Assembly (NCBI GenBank): GCA_036378435.1
Contig: DASUWK010000008.1
Span: 1 to 62,395, forward strand
DNA length: 62,395 nucleotides
Direction: 5' to 3'
Source of the DNA: DASUWK01 sp036378435
Lineage (GTDB): Bacteria; Chloroflexota; Dormibacteria; Dormibacterales; Dormibacteraceae
The notes beneath the pieces were generated by a model. That model saw only the letters and a list, made by a program, of their open reading frames with translations. It did not search any database and was not told where the DNA came from. Of this stretch, positions 25,289 to 34,159 are shown piece after piece (the first letter of the stretch is position 1; each line of letters starts with the position of its first letter). A program made the translations under genes and the position numbers.

Positions 25289-25326
25289 CGGCCCCCGGCG
25301 AGTTCGCCGGGGGCCGTTTACTTTTA
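25289..25326 (+). terminator. Rho-independent terminator after surface protein
   Basis: A 13-bp perfect stem CGGCCCCCGGCGA / TCGCCGGGGGCCG with a short loop, then TTTACTTTTA. The TACTTT in the tail (25319-25324) also sits 9 nt before the next ATG and could serve as that gene's -10. Confidence 0.9.
25319..25324 (+). promoter_or_regulatory. -10 box (TACTTT) for the SDR gene
   Basis: TACTTT, 9 nt before the ATG at 25334, overlapping the T-tract of the upstream terminator. Confidence 0.35.
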
Positions 25327-25333
25327 TGAGCAG

Positions 25334-26083
25334 ATGGATCTCGGGCTGAGGGACAGGCGCGCCCTGGTGACGGCCGCCAGCAAGGGGCTGGGCCGCGCGT
25401 CGGCCGAGGCCCTGACCCAGGAGGGCGCTCGCGTGTTCATGTCCGCCCGCAACGAGCCCGACCTGAGAGCGGCCGCGGAGGCCACCTCTGCGGCGGGCTG
25501 GCGGATGGCCGATGTCTCAGAGGCGGCCCAGGTCGTCGCGCTCGTGGACGCAGCCGTGGAGGCGCTGGGCGGCCTCGACGTGCTGGTCTGCAACGCCGGT
25601 GGCCCTCCGCCCGGCGGCTTCGACAAGACCGACGAGGAAGGCTGGCACCTCGGCTACGAGCTGACGCTCATGAGCGCCGTGCGGCTGATTCGGGCGGCGC
25701 TCCCCCATCTGCGCAGCTCCGACCAGGGTCGCATCGTGATCATCACCTCGATCACCGGCCGGCAGCCCATCGACGACCTCATCCTGTCCAACGCCTACCG
25801 GCCGGCTGTCACCGGCATGGCGAAGACGCTCTCGCGCGAGCTGGGGCCCGAGGGGATCACGGTCAACTGCATCGCGCCGGAATCGATCAACACCGACCGC
25901 GTCCGCCAGCTGCGCGCCCTGGCGGGCAGGGCCGGGCTCACCGAGGAGAGGCTGCCGCTGCGCCGCCTCGGAGATCCCTCTGAGGTGGGCGCGCTCTGCG
26001 CCTACCTGTGCTCGCGGCAGGCCGGCTTCATCACGGGCCAGACCGTCGGCATCGACGGTGGCGGCCTCTGGGGCATCCACTAG
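25334..26083 (+). CDS. SDR-family oxidoreductase, atypical active site
   Basis: 249 residues, start MDLGLRDRRALVTAASKGLG. Cofactor loop TAASKGLG (about 13-20) and VCNAGG (about 86). The catalytic segment reads SITGRQPIDDLILSNAYRPA VTGMAKTL: a Tyr is present but the Lys four residues on is not. That is typical of the BKR-like SDR subgroup that lacks the standard Tyr-Lys pair. Named 3-oxoacyl-ACP-reductase-like only by resemblance. No close partner gene. Confidence 0.85.
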   Translation: MDLGLRDRRALVTAASKGLGRASAEALTQEGARVFMSARNEPDLRAAAEATSAAGWRMADVSEAAQVVALVDAAVEALGGLDVLVCNAGGPPPGGFDKTDEEGWHLGYELTLMSAVRLIRAALPHLRSSDQGRIVIITSITGRQPIDDLILSNAYRPAVTGMAKTLSRELGPEGITVNCIAPESINTDRVRQLRALAGRAGLTEERLPLRRLGDPSEVGALCAYLCSRQAGFITGQTVGIDGGGLWGIH

Positions 26084-26095
26084 CCCCCCGAGCAC

Positions 26096-26101
26096 TAGAC
26101 T
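26096..26101 (+). promoter_or_regulatory. -10 box (TAGACT), leaderless aminotransferase
   Basis: TAGACT followed by 7 nt and the ATG at 26109; no ribosome-binding site. Confidence 0.5.
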
Positions 26102-26108
26102 GGCCCCG

Positions 26109-27293
26109 ATGTCCACGCGCTTCGCGGAGCGGATGAGCAGGCTCGGGACGGAGGGCGCGTTCGAGGTCCTCGCCCGTGCTCGCGAGCTCGAGGCCGATGG
26201 GCGCGAGGTTCACCACCTGGAGATCGGCGAGCCCGACTTCGGAACCCCCGACAACATCGTCGAGGCGGCCGTGTCCGCCATCAACGCCGGCTACACGCAC
26301 TACACGCCGGCGAGCGGTATCCGCGAGGTTCGGGAAACGGTCGCGAAATCGGTAGCCCAAACCCGCGGCGTCGAGGTCGACGCCTCCGACGTGGTGCTCG
26401 TGCCGGGCACCAAGAACGCGATCCACTTCACGCTGCTCGCCTATCTCGAGCCCGGCGACGAGGTGATCGTGCCCGACCCCGGCTACCCCGCCTACGAGTC
26501 CCTGACCCGCTTCGTGGGCGGAGTCCCGGTGCCGATCCGGCTCCGCGAAGAGCGCGGCTTCCGGATGGACCTCGACGAGCTCGCCGCTCTGGTCACCCCG
26601 CGGACCCGGATCCTGATCATCAACACGCCGCAGAACCCGACCGGCGGCGTCCTCACCAAGGAGGACGTCGAGTTCGTGGCGGAGCTCGCGCGCGCCCGCG
26701 ACCTGATCGTGATCTCGGACGAGATCTACTCCCAGATCGTCTACGGCTTCCACCACGTCTCGCCGCTCTCGGAGCCGGGTATGCGCGAGCGCACGGTGCT
26801 GATCGACGGCCTTTCCAAGGCCTACGCGATGTGCGGCTGGCGCCTCGGGTACGCGGTGGCGCCGCGGGCGCTGGCCCAGAAGATGGACGCCCTAATGATC
26901 AACACGTCGTCCTGCGCGGCGGCGTTCACGCAGATGGCCGCGATGGAGGCCCTCGAGGCGCCGGACTCGGCGCGCTCCGTGGAGCGCATGGTGGCGGAGT
27001 TCCAGCGCCGGCGGGACCTGGTGGTGGACGGGCTCAACGCGATCCCGGGCTTCCGCTGCGTCCTCCCGCAGGGCGCTTTCTATGCCTTCCCGAACATTTC
27101 GGCCACGGGACTGAACGAGTCTGACCTGGCGCGCCGCCTCCTCGACGAGGCGAACGTCGCACTGCTTCCGGGAACCGCCTTCGGCCCGGGCGGCGCGGGC
27201 TTCCTGCGCCTCGCCTACACGCAGGGTGAGGCGACTCTCAGCTCAGCGCTGGAGCGCATAGCCGAGTTCGTCGCCGCCGTCGCCGCAGCCTGA
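26109..27293 (+). CDS. PLP-dependent class I/II aminotransferase
   Basis: 394 residues, fold type I. LEIGEPDFGTPDNI, HYTPASGI, NTPQNPTGG (Asn for carboxylate), SDEIYSQIVY, and DGLSKAYAMCGWRLGY with the Schiff-base Lys. Belongs to the aspartate/alanine/LL-DAP-type branch. The exact amino donor is not readable. It could supply prephenate, aspartate or alanine transamination. A TAGACT box is 7 nt upstream, so the ATG at 26109 is preferred over an earlier in-frame ATG. Confidence 0.93.
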   Translation: MSTRFAERMSRLGTEGAFEVLARARELEADGREVHHLEIGEPDFGTPDNIVEAAVSAINAGYTHYTPASGIREVRETVAKSVAQTRGVEVDASDVVLVPGTKNAIHFTLLAYLEPGDEVIVPDPGYPAYESLTRFVGGVPVPIRLREERGFRMDLDELAALVTPRTRILIINTPQNPTGGVLTKEDVEFVAELARARDLIVISDEIYSQIVYGFHHVSPLSEPGMRERTVLIDGLSKAYAMCGWRLGYAVAPRALAQKMDALMINTSSCAAAFTQMAAMEALEAPDSARSVERMVAEFQRRRDLVVDGLNAIPGFRCVLPQGAFYAFPNISATGLNESDLARRLLDEANVALLPGTAFGPGGAGFLRLAYTQGEATLSSALERIAEFVAAVAAA

Positions 27294-27387
27294 TCGGCCT
27301 GCCCCCCGCGGTATAGGCTCTGTCGATAGTTTGCATCGCATCTATTGATTTGACTTATCGCTTGGGTAAGCGCCAGATTAAGTAACG

Positions 27388-27471
27388 ATGAGTACTGAGG
27401 AGCTGTCGACCGCAGAGAAGGCGGAGTGCAACTGCCCTGACTTCTGCGAGCGCGACCACGACAACGAGTAG
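27388..27471 (+). CDS. Cys-rich 27-residue small ORF upstream of isocitrate lyase
   Basis: Short ORF ATG-27 codons-TAG. The C-terminal half reads CNCPDFCERDHDNE, i.e. C-x-C-x(3)-C-x(3)-H, and the N-terminal half is Glu/Ala/Thr-rich. It ends 50 nt before aceA and is on the same strand. The Cys/His spacing suggests a metal- or redox-sensing microprotein or leader peptide. There is no strong ribosome-binding site, and coding status rests on the non-random Cys-x-Cys/Cys/His pattern. The surrounding 27294-27387 shows TTGACT (27350-27355) but no convincing -10. Confidence 0.5.
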   Translation: MSTEELSTAEKAECNCPDFCERDHDNE

Positions 27472-27521
27472 CAGCCGCTAAGCCCCAGAACCTCACAGAT
27501 TCCGCCTCCAGGGGGTGTTTC

Positions 27522-28652
27522 ATGGAGCTCACCGAGACTCCGCTTCTTCCGCCCGGCTATAAGGTGCCGGCCAGCCGTTCTCAGCCGGGCAGCAAGCGCC
27601 TGCGCGAGCTGATGCAAACCAAGCCGTACGTGTTCGGTCCGGGCGTGTACGACCCGCACGGCGCCGAGCTCGTCATGTACCACGGATTCGACGCGGTCTA
27701 CTTCAGCGGCTACAGCTTCGCGATCGGCCATCTGGGCACGACCGACATGGACATCTATTCGTCCACGGAGATCGCTGACGCGGCTCGGCGGATCGTGATG
27801 GCGCTGCGCAAGTTCCAGCTGACCATGGCGCTCGGCGACCCCGACCGCTCCGACGACAACCCGAAGCACCTCGAGATCCCGCCGGTCGTGGCGGACATGG
27901 ACGTCGGCTACGGCAACGTGTTCAACGTCCAGCGCACGACGGAGCTTTACGTCACCGCCGGCGTCGCCGCGGCCCACATCGAGGACCAGGTGATGCCGAA
28001 GCGCTGCGGCCACATCGCCGGCAAGGCGCTCGTCCCCGCGGACGAGATGGTGGCCAAGCTGCGGATGATGCGCGCGGTGGCCGACGACCTCGGCAACCAG
28101 GACTTCGTGATCGTGGCGCGGACGGACGGGGTGTCGGCGGTGGATGCGCCTGAGTCGACACGCGGCCTCCAGCTGGCGATCGACCGCGGCCTGCGCTACC
28201 TCGACTCCGGCGTTCCGGACCTGCTCTGGTGCGAGTTCCCGACGGCCGCCCGCGGACCGGTCGAGGAGTTCAGCGCGGAGATCAAGAAGCGCTTCCCGGA
28301 CGCCAAGTTCGCGTTCAACTACTCGAGCTCTTTCAAGTGGTTCAACGAGCAGGACCCGATGACGTTCGACGAGCTCGGTGAGCTCGGCGTCAGGTTCCTC
28401 TTCATCACCCTGGCCTTGCAGCACGCGATGGGCCATGGCGCCAGCGTTCTGCTCGAGGCCCTCAAAGACCGGAAGGAGCAGGGCTACATCGAGCTTCAGC
28501 GCAAGGAGTGGGAGCCGGGCAAGGACTTCCCGACCCGCAGCCACCACTACTTCACCGGCGTCCCGTACCACCAGCACGTCGGCGAGCTGTACGGCAGCTC
28601 GCGTTTCGGCGCCGCGGTCGACCAGCATTTGGAGGCCGAGGCCGTCGTCTAG
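27522..28652 (+). CDS. aceA: Isocitrate lyase (ICL/PEP mutase superfamily)
   Basis: 376 residues. Catalytic Cys loop reads PKRCGH (KKCGH in classical ICL). IEDQVMPKRCGHIAGK, VYFSGYS, VVADMDVGYGN (Mg-binding Asp region), FAFNYSSSFKWF (SPS-like substrate loop) and FITLALQHAMGH are ICL-like. Intermediate in length between methylisocitrate lyase (about 295) and long ICL (about 430). Methylisocitrate lyase is possible, but the NYSSSF loop and the acetate-gene context favour the glyoxylate bypass. Preceded by a Cys-rich small ORF. Ends in a terminator. Confidence 0.88.
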   Translation: MELTETPLLPPGYKVPASRSQPGSKRLRELMQTKPYVFGPGVYDPHGAELVMYHGFDAVYFSGYSFAIGHLGTTDMDIYSSTEIADAARRIVMALRKFQLTMALGDPDRSDDNPKHLEIPPVVADMDVGYGNVFNVQRTTELYVTAGVAAAHIEDQVMPKRCGHIAGKALVPADEMVAKLRMMRAVADDLGNQDFVIVARTDGVSAVDAPESTRGLQLAIDRGLRYLDSGVPDLLWCEFPTAARGPVEEFSAEIKKRFPDAKFAFNYSSSFKWFNEQDPMTFDELGELGVRFLFITLALQHAMGHGASVLLEALKDRKEQGYIELQRKEWEPGKDFPTRSHHYFTGVPYHQHVGELYGSSRFGAAVDQHLEAEAVV

Positions 28653-28665
28653 CAACCGGTAAAAA

Positions 28666-28697
28666 GCCCGCCCTTCGGGGCGGGCATTTTTTATTTC
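28666..28697 (+). terminator. Terminator after isocitrate lyase
   Basis: Stem GCCCGCCC-TTCG-GGGCGGGC then ATTTTTTATTTC. A run of A precedes the stem, so it could also stop minus-strand transcripts. Confidence 0.92.
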
Positions 28698-28707
28698 TTC
28701 ACCTACC

Positions 28708-28730
28708 AGCACCAATTCGAATCTGGTGCT
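28708..28730 (+). promoter_or_regulatory. Operator-like inverted repeat upstream of acetate transporter
   Basis: AGCACCA and TGGTGCT are separated by 9 bp whose core is ATTCGAAT. The repeat ends 3 bp before the -35 (TTGACT, 28734-28739), a good site for a repressor or activator of the acetate operon. Confidence 0.45.
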
Positions 28731-28733
28731 AAA

Positions 28734-28761
28734 TTGACTTTCACCTGGCACTCCGTATGCA
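28734..28761 (+). promoter_or_regulatory. Promoter of acetate transporter-acs operon
   Basis: TTGACT, 16-bp spacer, TATGCA (28756-28761). One of the few places in the window with both a good -35 and a -10. Confidence 0.5.
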
Positions 28762-28768
28762 GGAGGCA

Positions 28769-28885
28769 ATGGTGACCAACGTCGCTGAAGTCCGACTGAT
28801 GTGGCACCAAGGTATGCGCGGGCCCCCCGGCCCGGCCTATCCCTGTCTCTTCGATTGTTTCCGCTTGCGGCGGAAAGGAGGCTAA
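28769..28885 (+). CDS. Candidate 38-residue leader ORF ahead of acetate transporter
   Basis: ATG (28769) follows AGGAGG by 2 nt; a GTG one codon on (28772) has better spacing. It encodes 38 residues ending ...CLFDCFRLRRKGG, with a TAA six bases before the transporter ATG and overlapping its GGAGG. An arrangement in which translation of the leader affects the transporter start. Coding status is unproven. Confidence 0.35.
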   Translation: MVTNVAEVRLMWHQGMRGPPGPAYPCLFDCFRLRRKGG

Positions 28886-28891
28886 GCACAC

Positions 28892-29560
28892 ATGGCAGCT
28901 CAGCAGGTAGGCCCGGCAAGCATGGCGGCACCCGCCATCGCGAACCCGGCGCCGCTCGGATTGGCAGGCTTCGCACTCACGACCTTCCTCCTCAGCGCTC
29001 ACAACGCGATTGGCAACAGCGTTCCTCTGCTGGTCTTCTTCGGCTTCGCGGTCTTTTATGGCGGGCTGGCCCAGTTCATGGCCGGCATGATGGAGTTCCG
29101 GGCCGGCAACACGTTCGGCGCCACCGCATTCACCACGTACGGCGCCTTCTGGCTCGGCGTCGCGGCCACTGTCATCCTCGTCCTGGCAGGCAAGCTCGCC
29201 GCCGCCGACGTCAACGTGACTCTGGCCTGGATCCTCCTTGCGTTCGCCATCTTCAACACCTACATGCTGCTTTGGTCCATGCGCGTGAGCGTGGCCGTCT
29301 TCCTCGTGTTCCTGACCCTGGAGATCACAGAGATCCTGCTGTTCATCGGCAAGTTCAACGGCCAGGCGGACGGGACCGGCCTGGTGGCGCTGGGCGGCTG
29401 GGTCGGCATCATCACCGCGATCGTGGCGTGGTACACGTCGGCCGCCGGCGTCGTCAACGCGATGGCCGCCCCCAACACGGTCCTGCCAGTCGGCAGTCCG
29501 ATGTGGACCGGCACGATGGCGAGCAGCTCGGCGTCGCCGATGGCGCGCACGACTCCTTAA
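28892..29560 (+). CDS. SatP/YaaH-family acetate uptake transporter
   Basis: 222 residues with six predicted membrane helices. The family signature NPAPLGLAGFALTTFLLS is near residue 18, and GGLAQFMAGMMEFRAGNTFGATAFTTYGAFW follows in two conserved blocks. It takes up acetate or succinate with protons. Sits 9 bp upstream of acetyl-CoA synthetase, in the same operon. Preceded by AAAGGAGG. Confidence 0.93.
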   Translation: MAAQQVGPASMAAPAIANPAPLGLAGFALTTFLLSAHNAIGNSVPLLVFFGFAVFYGGLAQFMAGMMEFRAGNTFGATAFTTYGAFWLGVAATVILVLAGKLAAADVNVTLAWILLAFAIFNTYMLLWSMRVSVAVFLVFLTLEITEILLFIGKFNGQADGTGLVALGGWVGIITAIVAWYTSAAGVVNAMAAPNTVLPVGSPMWTGTMASSSASPMARTTP

Positions 29561-29569
29561 GGGCAGCCT

Positions 29570-31542
<1,973 letters not shown>

Positions 31543-31543
<1 letters not shown>

Positions 31544-31590
31544 CCGCCTTTTGGCGGCGACGGAGGCGTCGGGCCCGCCCGGCGCCTCCG
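31543..31590 (+). terminator. Two tandem hairpins after acs
   Basis: GCCGCC-TTTT-GGCGGC (31543-31558) and CGGAGGCG...CGCCTCCG (31561-31590). No following T-run, so termination may be weak or rho-assisted. Confidence 0.5.
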
Positions 31591-31602
31591 CCCGGGGCGG
31601 AC

Positions 31603-31608
31603 TATCCT
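31603..31608 (+). promoter_or_regulatory. -10 box (TATCCT), leaderless HhH-GPD gene
   Basis: TATCCT, 7 nt before the ATG at 31616; no Shine-Dalgarno. Confidence 0.5.
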
Positions 31609-31615
31609 CTGCACG

Positions 31616-32167
31616 ATGCCCATCAAGTGGACTGACAACCCCGAGGCCGACCGCCTTCTGGAAACCGACGGCCTCGCGCTTCTGATCGGACTCGTGCTCG
31701 ACCAGCAGGTGCCGATGGAGAAGGCCTTCAGCGGGCCGTTCGAGCTCAGAAGGCGTATCGGCAAGCTGCATGCCAAGCAGATCGCTGCGATGGACCCGCA
31801 GAAGCTGGACGAAGTCTTCCGCCAGCGCCCTGCGCTGCACCGCTTCCCGGGCAGCATGGCGCGCCGCACCCAGGAGCTGGCGCAGGTGCTGGTCAAGGAC
31901 TACGGCGGGAAGGCGGAGAACGTCTGGAAGGACGCCGCGGACGGCAAAGAGCTCGCGGCGCGCATCAAGAAGCTGCCGGGCTTCGGCGAGATGAAGGTCA
32001 AGATCACCGTCGCGGTGCTCGCCAAGAAGTGGAACGTGCAGCCCAAGGGCTGGGAGGACGAAGCGGCCCACTGGCACACAGTCGCGGACGTCGACTCGCC
32101 CGAGACGATGGCCAAGGCGCGCGAGGTCAAGCGCGCGATGAAGGCTCAGAAGACTTCAGCTCACTGA
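31616..32167 (+). CDS. HhH-GPD family protein, TIGR03252-like
   Basis: 183 residues. LIGLVLDQQVPMEKAF near the start and a helix-hairpin-helix-like IKKLPGFGEMKVKITVAVLA near 120-140 match the small actinobacterial HhH-GPD family known from TIGR03252. Base-excision repair is presumed from the fold; a catalytic Lys/Asp is not obvious and substrate is unknown. The stop overlaps the next start as CTGA. Confidence 0.83.
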   Translation: MPIKWTDNPEADRLLETDGLALLIGLVLDQQVPMEKAFSGPFELRRRIGKLHAKQIAAMDPQKLDEVFRQRPALHRFPGSMARRTQELAQVLVKDYGGKAENVWKDAADGKELAARIKKLPGFGEMKVKITVAVLAKKWNVQPKGWEDEAAHWHTVADVDSPETMAKAREVKRAMKAQKTSAH

Positions 32168-33585
32168 GAGCGCGCGGGCAGCGCTGGCTGCCCTGGTTGC
32201 TGGTCGCGGCCGCGACCGTCTTCTTCCAGGGACTCACCTTCGCCCACCGAATCCTCGACCTCGACGAGGCCAATCACGGGGCGATCGCCGCGCTCATGAA
32301 CGCCGGCGGCGGCCTCTACGCAGACGGTGGGGTCGACAACAAAGCCCCGGGCGTCTTCTGGGTCTATTCGCTCGTCTATCGGGTGGCCGGCGACTACAAC
32401 ATGACCGCCGTCCACGCGGTGAAGGTGGCGGTGGTCCTGGCGACGGCGGCGCTCATCGCATACGCGGCGCGGCGGGTGACGAAGCGCGCGGCGGCGGGCT
32501 GGGTGGCGGCCGTCCTGTACATCGCGTTTACCGCCGCCGGCTACACGAAGATGGCCGCGGCCAACACCGAGGTCTTCATGCTGCTGCCTGCCGCGGCCTC
32601 GTTCGTGCTGCTGCTCCAGAGGCGGTGGTTCTGGTCGGGGGCGGTGCTGGCGCTCGCCTGCCTGACCAAGCAGGTCGACGTGTTCCAGGCGGCGCTGTTC
32701 CCGCTGGCCGCGGTGACCTTCCATTTGGGCTGGCGACCGATCCTGGCCGGCGCCCTCGGCCTGGCCGCCGGCTTTGGCGCGCTCTTCGCGATGCTGGCCG
32801 TCACCGCTTCGCTGCCTGGCTTCCTTCACTGGGCGGTGACGCTGGTGCTCACCAGCTACGGGCCTTCGGCCTGGACCCGCGGCCAGCTGCTGCCGGCCTT
32901 GCAGAGCGGACTCTGGCCGTGGCTGGCGGCGTCGCCCCTGCTGCTGCTGCCGGCGCTGGTCAGGCTCGTCCGCGTCCGCGACGAGGAGGTCCTCGTCGCC
33001 GGGTGGCTGGCCACGTCCGCGGCCGGCGCGGTGATCGGCGGCCATTTCTTCGGCCACTACTTCATCCAGGTGGTGGGTCCCGCGTCCATCCTGGCGGCCG
33101 CGGCCTTGATCGCCTGGCGCTCGACGCTCAAACAGCCGCTGCTCGCCTACGCGGTCGCCGGACTCCTGGCGGTGCCCGCTGTCTGGTCGACAGCCGCCGA
33201 CTACGGCCAGGACCTGTACCCGGTCGACCCGGTCTCTGACTACGTCGCCGCGCACACTTCCCCAGGTGACCGCGTTTTCGTCTGGGGCGACTCACCGACG
33301 ATCTACGTCTTCTCGGACCGCCTGCCCGCGACCCGTTTCGTCGGCTTCCTGCGCGGCTTCCCGCGCGACACGGGCGCGCCGCCGAACAACTGGGACACGC
33401 GGCCTGAGGTGTGGGCCCAGGTCCGGCAGGACTTCGCGCTTCATCCTCCTGCGCTGGTGGTCGACACCTCGACCGCCAACTGGATGTCGTTCGGCGCCTA
33501 TCCACTGAGCGACTTCTTCGTGCTGCCTCCCGGCTATGAGAAGACCGCCGTCGTCGACGGCGTCACCATCTACCGGTTGAAGTAG
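32164..33585 (+). CDS. GT39-like membrane glycosyltransferase, apparent CUG start
   Basis: 473 residues with about ten hydrophobic helices and an Asp-rich first loop (ILDLDEANHGAIAALMNAGG) as in dolichyl-phosphate-mannose-type, lipid-linked sugar transferases. The motif GGVDNKAPGVFWVYSL is shared with GT39/PMT-related proteins. A large extracellular C-terminal domain (WGDSPTIYVFSDRLPATRF) follows. Acceptor unknown. Start: no ATG, GTG or TTG at the coding edge; CTG at 32164 overlaps the preceding TGA, as in pgk. A TTG at 32197 would delete 11 residues, and the GTG at 32029 lies deep in the upstream gene. Confidence 0.82.
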   Translation: MRARGQRWLPWLLVAAATVFFQGLTFAHRILDLDEANHGAIAALMNAGGGLYADGGVDNKAPGVFWVYSLVYRVAGDYNMTAVHAVKVAVVLATAALIAYAARRVTKRAAAGWVAAVLYIAFTAAGYTKMAAANTEVFMLLPAAASFVLLLQRRWFWSGAVLALACLTKQVDVFQAALFPLAAVTFHLGWRPILAGALGLAAGFGALFAMLAVTASLPGFLHWAVTLVLTSYGPSAWTRGQLLPALQSGLWPWLAASPLLLLPALVRLVRVRDEEVLVAGWLATSAAGAVIGGHFFGHYFIQVVGPASILAAAALIAWRSTLKQPLLAYAVAGLLAVPAVWSTAADYGQDLYPVDPVSDYVAAHTSPGDRVFVWGDSPTIYVFSDRLPATRFVGFLRGFPRDTGAPPNNWDTRPEVWAQVRQDFALHPPALVVDTSTANWMSFGAYPLSDFFVLPPGYEKTAVVDGVTIYRLK

Positions 33586-33595
33586 CGTGAGTGCG

Positions 33596-34084
33596 ATGGC
33601 GACGTTCGAGGTCCTGGTCGAGGTTCCCAAGGGCAGCCGCAACAAGTACGAAGTCGACCACGAGACGGGGCAGATCTGGCTGGACCGCGAGCTGTTCACC
33701 GCCACGCGCTACCCGGCCGACTACGGCTTCGTCCCCGAGACATTGGAGGAAGACGGCGACCCGCTCGACGCCCTCGTGCTGCTCGGCGAGCCGACCTTTC
33801 CCGGCTGCCGCATCCACTGCCGCGCCCTGGGCCTGCTGCTGATGAGCGATGAGCAGGGCCCCGATGCCAAGCTGCTGGCGGTGCCCGCCACCGATCCCAG
33901 GATCCCGTGGCAGGACGTGGGCGACATCCCGAGCCACTTGCTCGACGAGATCACTCATTTCTTCGACATCTACAAGGAGCTCGAGCCCGGCAAGCACACG
34001 ATCGTCCATAAGTGGGTCGGGCGCGACGAGGCGGAGGAGCGCATCGAAACGGCGCGCTCCCGTGCCGAAACGGGGTCGTGCTAA
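33596..34084 (+). CDS. ppa: Inorganic pyrophosphatase
   Basis: 162 residues (from MATFEVLVEVPKGSRNKYEV), family I soluble PPase. EVPKGSRNKYEVDHETG, ADYGFVPETLEEDGDPLDALVL and the DxxxxD metal site are all present. Hydrolyses PPi from biosynthesis. A GTG at 33587 would add MSA. It is followed by a 75-bp gap with the trp promoter. Confidence 0.96.
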   Translation: MATFEVLVEVPKGSRNKYEVDHETGQIWLDRELFTATRYPADYGFVPETLEEDGDPLDALVLLGEPTFPGCRIHCRALGLLLMSDEQGPDAKLLAVPATDPRIPWQDVGDIPSHLLDEITHFFDIYKELEPGKHTIVHKWVGRDEAEERIETARSRAETGSC

Positions 34085-34087
34085 CCT
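34082..34087 (+). promoter_or_regulatory. -10-like box (TAACCT) upstream of the aromatic operon
   Basis: TAACCT begins 78 nt before trpE. The 70-nt leader has a GGGCGC/GCGCCC-type stem (34110-34142 region) but no Trp-rich peptide, so classical attenuation is not seen. Confidence 0.35.
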
Positions 34088-34159
34088 AGGCGCCCAGCCT
34101 GGCCTTAGCGGTCAGGGGCGAGCCGGGCGCAGGGCGCCCAAAAGCGAGACGAGAATCAG

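Noticed and set aside
27350..27387. A full -35/-10 promoter for aceA at TTGACT
   Set aside because: Hexamer 17 bp downstream (CCAGAT) is poor; left unassigned.
34088..34159. trp attenuator with Trp-codon leader peptide
   Set aside because: Only one TGG in the leader and no terminator with T-run.
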